From the NCBI GenBank assembly GCA_015233705.1, contig JADFXE010000063.1:520-7242 (forward strand): DNA of 6,723 nucleotides, read 5' to 3'. A program made the translations under genes and the position numbers. The DNA is from Candidatus Omnitrophota bacterium. GTDB lineage: Bacteria; Omnitrophota; Koll11; Zapsychrales; Fredricksoniimonadaceae. Positions 1 through 3,861 of the stretch are shown in pieces (positions within the stretch are counted from its first letter, which is position 1; the number at the start of each line of letters is the position of its first letter). The notes beneath the pieces are model-generated. The model saw only the letters and a list, made by a program, of their open reading frames with translations. It ran no database searches and was not told where the DNA came from.

Positions 1-2
1 AT

Positions 3-740
3 CAGCCGGACAAGGCGATCAGCTGTTACGCGTACAGAAGTTACAGGGGTGAGAAATGGTGCCTGGAAGATGAATTGGGCGTGGCGGCCGCGACGCAGCT
101 GGCGCGGGTGCTGATCCGCCTCTGGCGCCAGGGCAATCATAATTTTCAGCATGAGTTTCCCATGATCGAGACCGAACAGGACTGGGATAAGGTCGGCGAG
201 ATCCTCAAGGCGGCCTGGCTCCAGGAGACGCCGGACGCTGATCCTAATAGCTTCTCGATCAAGGGCATCTTTAACGGCAAGGAAGACGGGCTCTTTTTCG
301 TCGGCAGCATGATCGAGACGCCCGGGGCCGTGCAGCTGTTGGAAAGACTTCTTGAAAAAGGCTGCCGTTTCTTCAGTTACGGCACCAATGACCTGACTGC
401 CTTAACGCTGAATAAGTTACGCGCTGATCCGGAGAACAAAAAATATTTCACCAGGATCGAGCCCACGATCCTGCGCCATATCCTGCGCTCCGTCGGCCTT
501 GAGGTGCAGAAGATGGCCTGGGATCTGGAAGATCAGGGCGACATGACCAGCCCGCTCAAGACGATTATTTGCGGCAATATCGCCGGATTACCCGAGTTCT
601 GGTTGGTGGATGATCACTATCGTCGTCACTCTGTCGTTTGTGAGGACGCGCTCCCGGTCTACCATTCGCTGGTCAGCTGGAAACATACGGTCATGCTCAG
701 CATGTCGCCGACCATGGTCCAGGAGTATCTGGCGTGGCGC
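3..740 (+). other. Domain: PEP-utilising enzyme C-terminal TIM barrel (partial)
   Basis: In PEP synthase, pyruvate phosphate dikinase and PtsI this barrel binds PEP/pyruvate and Mg2+ and passes the phosphoryl group to or from a mobile phosphohistidine domain. Seen here: an FPMIE-type strand near 156-172; MIETPGA with Glu at 315-317 (residue 105); GTNDLT with Asp at 390-392 (residue 130); ICGNIAG with Cys at 570-572 (residue 190); and a final LSMSP element near 696-710. By family knowledge the Glu and Asp are the metal ligands and the Cys is the general acid/base at the enolate, so the core looks catalytically intact. The usual companions, the phosphohistidine swivel and ATP-grasp or EIN domains, would lie upstream of the window. 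I cannot separate PEP synthase from PPDK or PtsI; GTND is PtsI/PPDK-like while the final segment is PEP-synthase-like. Confidence 0.78.
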
Positions 741-3659
741 TCCTGGCTTGAGGAGAACGACGGGGTGAGGGCTGCGATGGATGGCTTGATGGCCAAATTC
801 GTTCCAGAGGATAAGACCGAGTGGAGCGAGGAGGAGATCGTTGATTTTAATACACAGCTGGGCCGGCTGGTGAAGGTTGTCATGCGCGGCATTGCGGGTG
901 AGCGAGAGCTGGAGACCGAATATTCGGAGATTTCCGGCGGAGAAGAAATTAAGCCCGTTTCCAAGGAGAATCCCGCGGCCACAGAGCTGAAGGCGCTCAT
1001 GGTCATGGATGGCCTGGAGCGCGAGGTCGAGGTCAAGCACAAGATCCACATGACGCCAGGTAGCATCATGTCTGATCTGGGCAAGATCGCAGCCGGGATC
1101 GATCCTACTTATCTCAAGGCGGGAGTGGCCCGCTACAGTGTGGGCAGCCTGGACATGGCACATCTGCGAAGTCTTTTCTTTGGATCCAGGCCAGGATGCG
1201 GTACGCCCTGGAACGGATTGACCACGGAGGAGTGGGGCCGCGCTGTTACTGCGATCAGGGCCAAGGTCAGCGAGTCAATGGGCAAAGAATTGTTGGCGAA
1301 GCTGGCGGCGAAGGAAGCGTGCGAAAGGGAATGTGTCGCGGCCTTGAACCGTCTGGTGCAGACCGGAGGATTGGCCGCGATCATCAAGACCATTCCGGAG
1401 CCCACAGAGAAAGCCGTCAACGCGCAGCTTAAATTGGTCGGGGGCCCAGCGCCTACCGCATCGACAAGCAAGGCGTCGACTTATGGTTTTGAGAGGGCGA
1501 ACAGATTTGTTCTGGATGCGGCATTGCCCGGGATCGCAAAGATCAACGGGATTGATATCAGGCTTCAATATGGGGAGGTGCCCTGCCCGCTTCTTCCGGG
1601 AACGCCGGACGGAGTTATGAATTTCCTGAAAGACAGCAGTGAAGCGGCAGTTGGGAAGAAAGAGCCGTGCAAGCTTCGCATCATTATTTCGAAACTGCCG
1701 CAGCGCGAGGGTGATCAGGACATGTCCTGGTCAGCTGAACAAGAGACGTTCTGGCAGGCCCGGGCCCGGGCCTTGTTGGATTTGGCGACCGTTTTGATTT
1801 ATGACAGAAGGGTTTTTGAGTTGGTCAATATATTTCTGGATGATGATGAGCGCTCTCTTCAGGCCAGGGCCCTGTCTGCGGCATATCTTTCCTGCGCCAT
1901 GGATCCGCTGGGAGCAGGGCGTGCTGGCCCTGAGACGAGAGGATCTTTCAGCAAGCTTTTTTCTGACGTTGTGACCGGGTTGAATACTGGCCGCTGGCCA
2001 TCCGCTGTTCCTGCGGATGGCAAGTCCGGCGTCGCTCATGCGATCGCCTCCGGGGCCATGCGCAAGGCGGCCGAAGAAAATCCTGCGGTCAGGGCGCAAT
2101 TCCTGAAGCTGGCGCAAGATCTTGAGAAAGAAGAAGGCGTTCTCAGGGCAGTGGTGACAGCGCCGGTGCAGGTTGTTACGGACCAGCATGGAGAGATGAT
2201 CGACATTTCGCGCGTTGTGGTCTATCGCCTGACCAGCGGCAAGGTGGTCTGGAACAGGTTCTCCGAAGAGCTGCGCGCCCGGGTTAATATCCATGAGGCC
2301 TACCCCACGGAGAAAGACGCGACTGCCGGACAGGCCTATGCTTTTGCACTTCACGCCAAGGACAGGGCTGTGCAGAAGGATGCCCGTCGGAGACTTTCTG
2401 CTGAGGAATTGCCGCAGGAATGGTACCGTCGTGCAGGCGTGATCATCGAGGGAACAGCGAAAGATTCTGATGATACGTTGGAGACCTTGGGCAGTCCGCG
2501 CCAGGTGCCCGCAAGGCTGTTTGAGGTCCTGGACGCGCTGAAGGATCCGGCCCAGCGGATCCTCATGGCCAGGATAATCCGTTGTGCGGCTATTCGCTCT
2601 TGCGACAAGCTTGTTGGAGCAGGTTTGCAGCGGGCCGCAGCGCTTGCCGAAACGCCGGAAGAGCAGGATGTTTTGAGTTCGACAGCCGAGATTCTCCCTG
2701 AGGTTCTGGGACCTATGAATTATTTCCTGGCCAGAAAACACTCGGAGACGGAAGACCCCGTTCGTCTTGCGCAAGAGGCATTCGAGCCGTTCCTGCAGGA
2801 ATATCTGAGCACCGCTGACCATTCGCGGTTCATTATTCTGCTCGGCCGGCTCCCGGATGCAGTTGAGATCGTTCCTCAGCTTTTCGACCGTCTTTGGAAC
2901 TTGGCGTGTCGGGATGTGTCAGCAGACGCGGACCGCATCGAGCGGTTGACTGTTCTTTTATGCCGCGCCGCGATCATGGCCCGGATTATTCCCAAGAAGA
3001 CTGATGGCTATAAATTCCCCCGATCGTTTATCAGCGGGCTGGTTCGGAGATTGCCATGTCCTTGCGCGCAGGAAACCTGTTCGCTGGTTGCGTATGTCCT
3101 GGGTGTTCTTTTTGCCGAGCAGGGCGAGTATTTTGGTAGCGATCCGGAAAATCTTTCTGTTGTTTTGGCACGAGCTTGTGCGGCTAACAATATGCAGGAA
3201 CGTTCCTTGTTCTTGAGGGCGGCGTATCATTTGTTCGAGGGGGCGAGTTGTCTCAGGTTACTGCCCGACGAGCGGCAGAGAGTCCTGGGTATGTCACTTC
3301 CTTTGGCAACGAGCAGGGGCGATGAGTTTGAGGTCGCTGTATTTTGCAAGACGATCCTTGAACAGGATGCTCTTCGGAGCGGGGCTGTTCAGCCCGCTCT
3401 GGAAGACCGCGCTGCAGCACCGTCTGCCCGTCCACGACCCGGCAAGGCTCAGCCGGATCAGGAGACAGTGGAGGCAGCCCTGCGGCAGATGGCCACGCAG
3501 CGTCTGACGATCGGGCCGGTGAGCAAGTCTGTGGTCGCGCGCGCAGCAACCGAGCTGAGGAGTCAGGGTGAGGATGCTGCCGCCGCACTTCTCGAACGGC
3601 GTTTTGCGGCCAATCAGGTCCTGGCCCCGCCTGCATGCGAGCTTCAGAACGGTCCGTAA
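3..3659 (+). CDS. 5'-partial giant multidomain protein with PEP-utilising enzyme C-terminal domain, large unknown region and start of repeat module A
   Basis: Frame 3 is open from the window edge to TAA 3657-3659 (1218 visible residues), so the true start lies upstream. A TTG at 75 could be taken as a start, but the 24 codons before it already fit the PEP-utiliser domain. Residues 1 to about 245 are the C-terminal barrel of a PEP synthase/PPDK/PtsI-type enzyme. Residues about 246-1138 match nothing I recognise: a helical stretch, an Ala/Ser/Thr/Pro-rich linker near residues 480-493, a mixed alpha/beta part near 494-790, then a mainly helical part. Residues 1139-1218 are a linker plus the first half of a module repeated at 5017-5463. 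That module is cut mid-way by the stop, and its second half continues in frame 1. The gene is therefore probably the front part of one longer gene, broken by one extra base at 3657. Coding status is near certain; whether the protein really ends here is doubtful. Confidence 0.85.
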   Translation, partial: QPDKAISCYAYRSYRGEKWCLEDELGVAAATQLARVLIRLWRQGNHNFQHEFPMIETEQDWDKVGEILKAAWLQETPDADPNSFSIKGIFNGKEDGLFFVGSMIETPGAVQLLERLLEKGCRFFSYGTNDLTALTLNKLRADPENKKYFTRIEPTILRHILRSVGLEVQKMAWDLEDQGDMTSPLKTIICGNIAGLPEFWLVDDHYRRHSVVCEDALPVYHSLVSWKHTVMLSMSPTMVQEYLAWRSWLEENDGVRAAMDGLMAKFVPEDKTEWSEEEIVDFNTQLGRLVKVVMRGIAGERELETEYSEISGGEEIKPVSKENPAATELKALMVMDGLEREVEVKHKIHMTPGSIMSDLGKIAAGIDPTYLKAGVARYSVGSLDMAHLRSLFFGSRPGCGTPWNGLTTEEWGRAVTAIRAKVSESMGKELLAKLAAKEACERECVAALNRLVQTGGLAAIIKTIPEPTEKAVNAQLKLVGGPAPTASTSKASTYGFERANRFVLDAALPGIAKINGIDIRLQYGEVPCPLLPGTPDGVMNFLKDSSEAAVGKKEPCKLRIIISKLPQREGDQDMSWSAEQETFWQARARALLDLATVLIYDRRVFELVNIFLDDDERSLQARALSAAYLSCAMDPLGAGRAGPETRGSFSKLFSDVVTGLNTGRWPSAVPADGKSGVAHAIASGAMRKAAEENPAVRAQFLKLAQDLEKEEGVLRAVVTAPVQVVTDQHGEMIDISRVVVYRLTSGKVVWNRFSEELRARVNIHEAYPTEKDATAGQAYAFALHAKDRAVQKDARRRLSAEELPQEWYRRAGVIIEGTAKDSDDTLETLGSPRQVPARLFEVLDALKDPAQRILMARIIRCAAIRSCDKLVGAGLQRAAALAETPEEQDVLSSTAEILPEVLGPMNYFLARKHSETEDPVRLAQEAFEPFLQEYLSTADHSRFIILLGRLPDAVEIVPQLFDRLWNLACRDVSADADRIERLTVLLCRAAIMARIIPKKTDGYKFPRSFISGLVRRLPCPCAQETCSLVAYVLGVLFAEQGEYFGSDPENLSVVLARACAANNMQERSLFLRAAYHLFEGASCLRLLPDERQRVLGMSLPLATSRGDEFEVAVFCKTILEQDALRSGAVQPALEDRAAAPSARPRPGKAQPDQETVEAALRQMATQRLTIGPVSKSVVARAATELRSQGEDAAAALLERRFAANQVLAPPACELQNGP
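741..3416 (+). other. Unrecognised region of about 890 residues within the first coding frame
   Basis: No family is recognised. About 741-1438 is charged and helical, ending in an Ala/Pro/Ser/Thr/Lys-rich linker (1440-1481) that looks like a domain boundary. About 1482-1720 has alternating hydrophobic strands. About 2150-2300 is a beta-rich patch (VVYRLTSGKVVW) followed by a NIHEA element. From about 2400 to 3350 it is mostly amphipathic helix, reminiscent of an alpha-solenoid though I see no regular repeat length. Three cysteines sit close together (codons 3057, 3063 and 3078; CPC then Cys five residues later). A disordered Ala/Pro/Arg linker at about 3390-3446 leads into repeat module A. 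Coding potential is supported by the single uninterrupted frame between recognised domains. Confidence 0.6.
1997..2021. repeat. Inverted repeat, 9-bp perfect stem with 7-base loop, inside coding sequence
   Basis: gccatccgc at 1997-2005 pairs perfectly with gcggatggc at 2013-2021. It lies inside the unknown region of the first frame and is not followed by a T run, so it does not look like a terminator. It may be chance in GC-rich coding DNA. Confidence 0.5.
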
Positions 3660-3861
3660 TGTCTTTAAGGATGACGTCTTCGGCTTGGTTTACTTTAATG
3701 GTGTCCCTAGTGAAGAGAATCTGACCATCCTCCTTTCCTATGATATTTCGGATGAAAATAATCCCTCAAATTTGCTGACCCTGGTGCACGAGGCGGTCGA
3801 GGCCTGGCACCGCATCAAGGGCGCAAGCATCGAGCAGTCACACGATAAGGCTATGTTGGCA
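3417..3861 (+). repeat. Repeat module copy A (protein-level direct repeat), interrupted by the frame break
   Basis: This matches copy B at 5017-5463 along its whole length. The first part (3417-3632, frame 3) aligns with no gap over 72 residues, about 40 identical by my hand count, from APSARPRPGK through LLERRFAANQVLAPP. The second part (3658-3816, frame 1) is about 39 of 52 identical, including DVFGLVYF, DISDEN and TLVHEAVEAWHR. A His 18 residues after the HEAVEA His (codons 3787 and 3841) is also shared. DNA is still similar in places, with an identical 20-base block at 3793-3812. Copy A is 2 bases shorter than B, the net effect of the frame break and small indels. Its role is unknown; it separates the unknown region from the glycosyltransferase. 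Confidence 0.9.

Noticed and set aside
75..77. TTG as the start of the first gene
   Set aside because: The same frame is open back to the window edge, and the preceding 24 codons fit the PEP-utiliser domain, so the gene starts upstream.
1997..2021. Hairpin as a transcription terminator
   Set aside because: The 9-bp stem has no following T run and lies in the middle of a long coding frame.
1731..2822. Antisense open frame of 363 codons
   Set aside because: It lies wholly inside the continuous plus-strand frame, shows no recognisable domain, and long antisense frames are common opposite GC-rich genes.
3057..3080. Zinc-ribbon-like cysteine cluster
   Set aside because: Only three cysteines (CPC and one more) without a matching second pair, in a helical context; too weak to call a metal site.
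3574..3657. Genuine independent start of the second gene at ATG 3574
   Set aside because: A weak AGGG precedes it, but frame 1 here has no similarity to repeat B while frame 3 matches it residue by residue, so this stretch is better read in frame 3.
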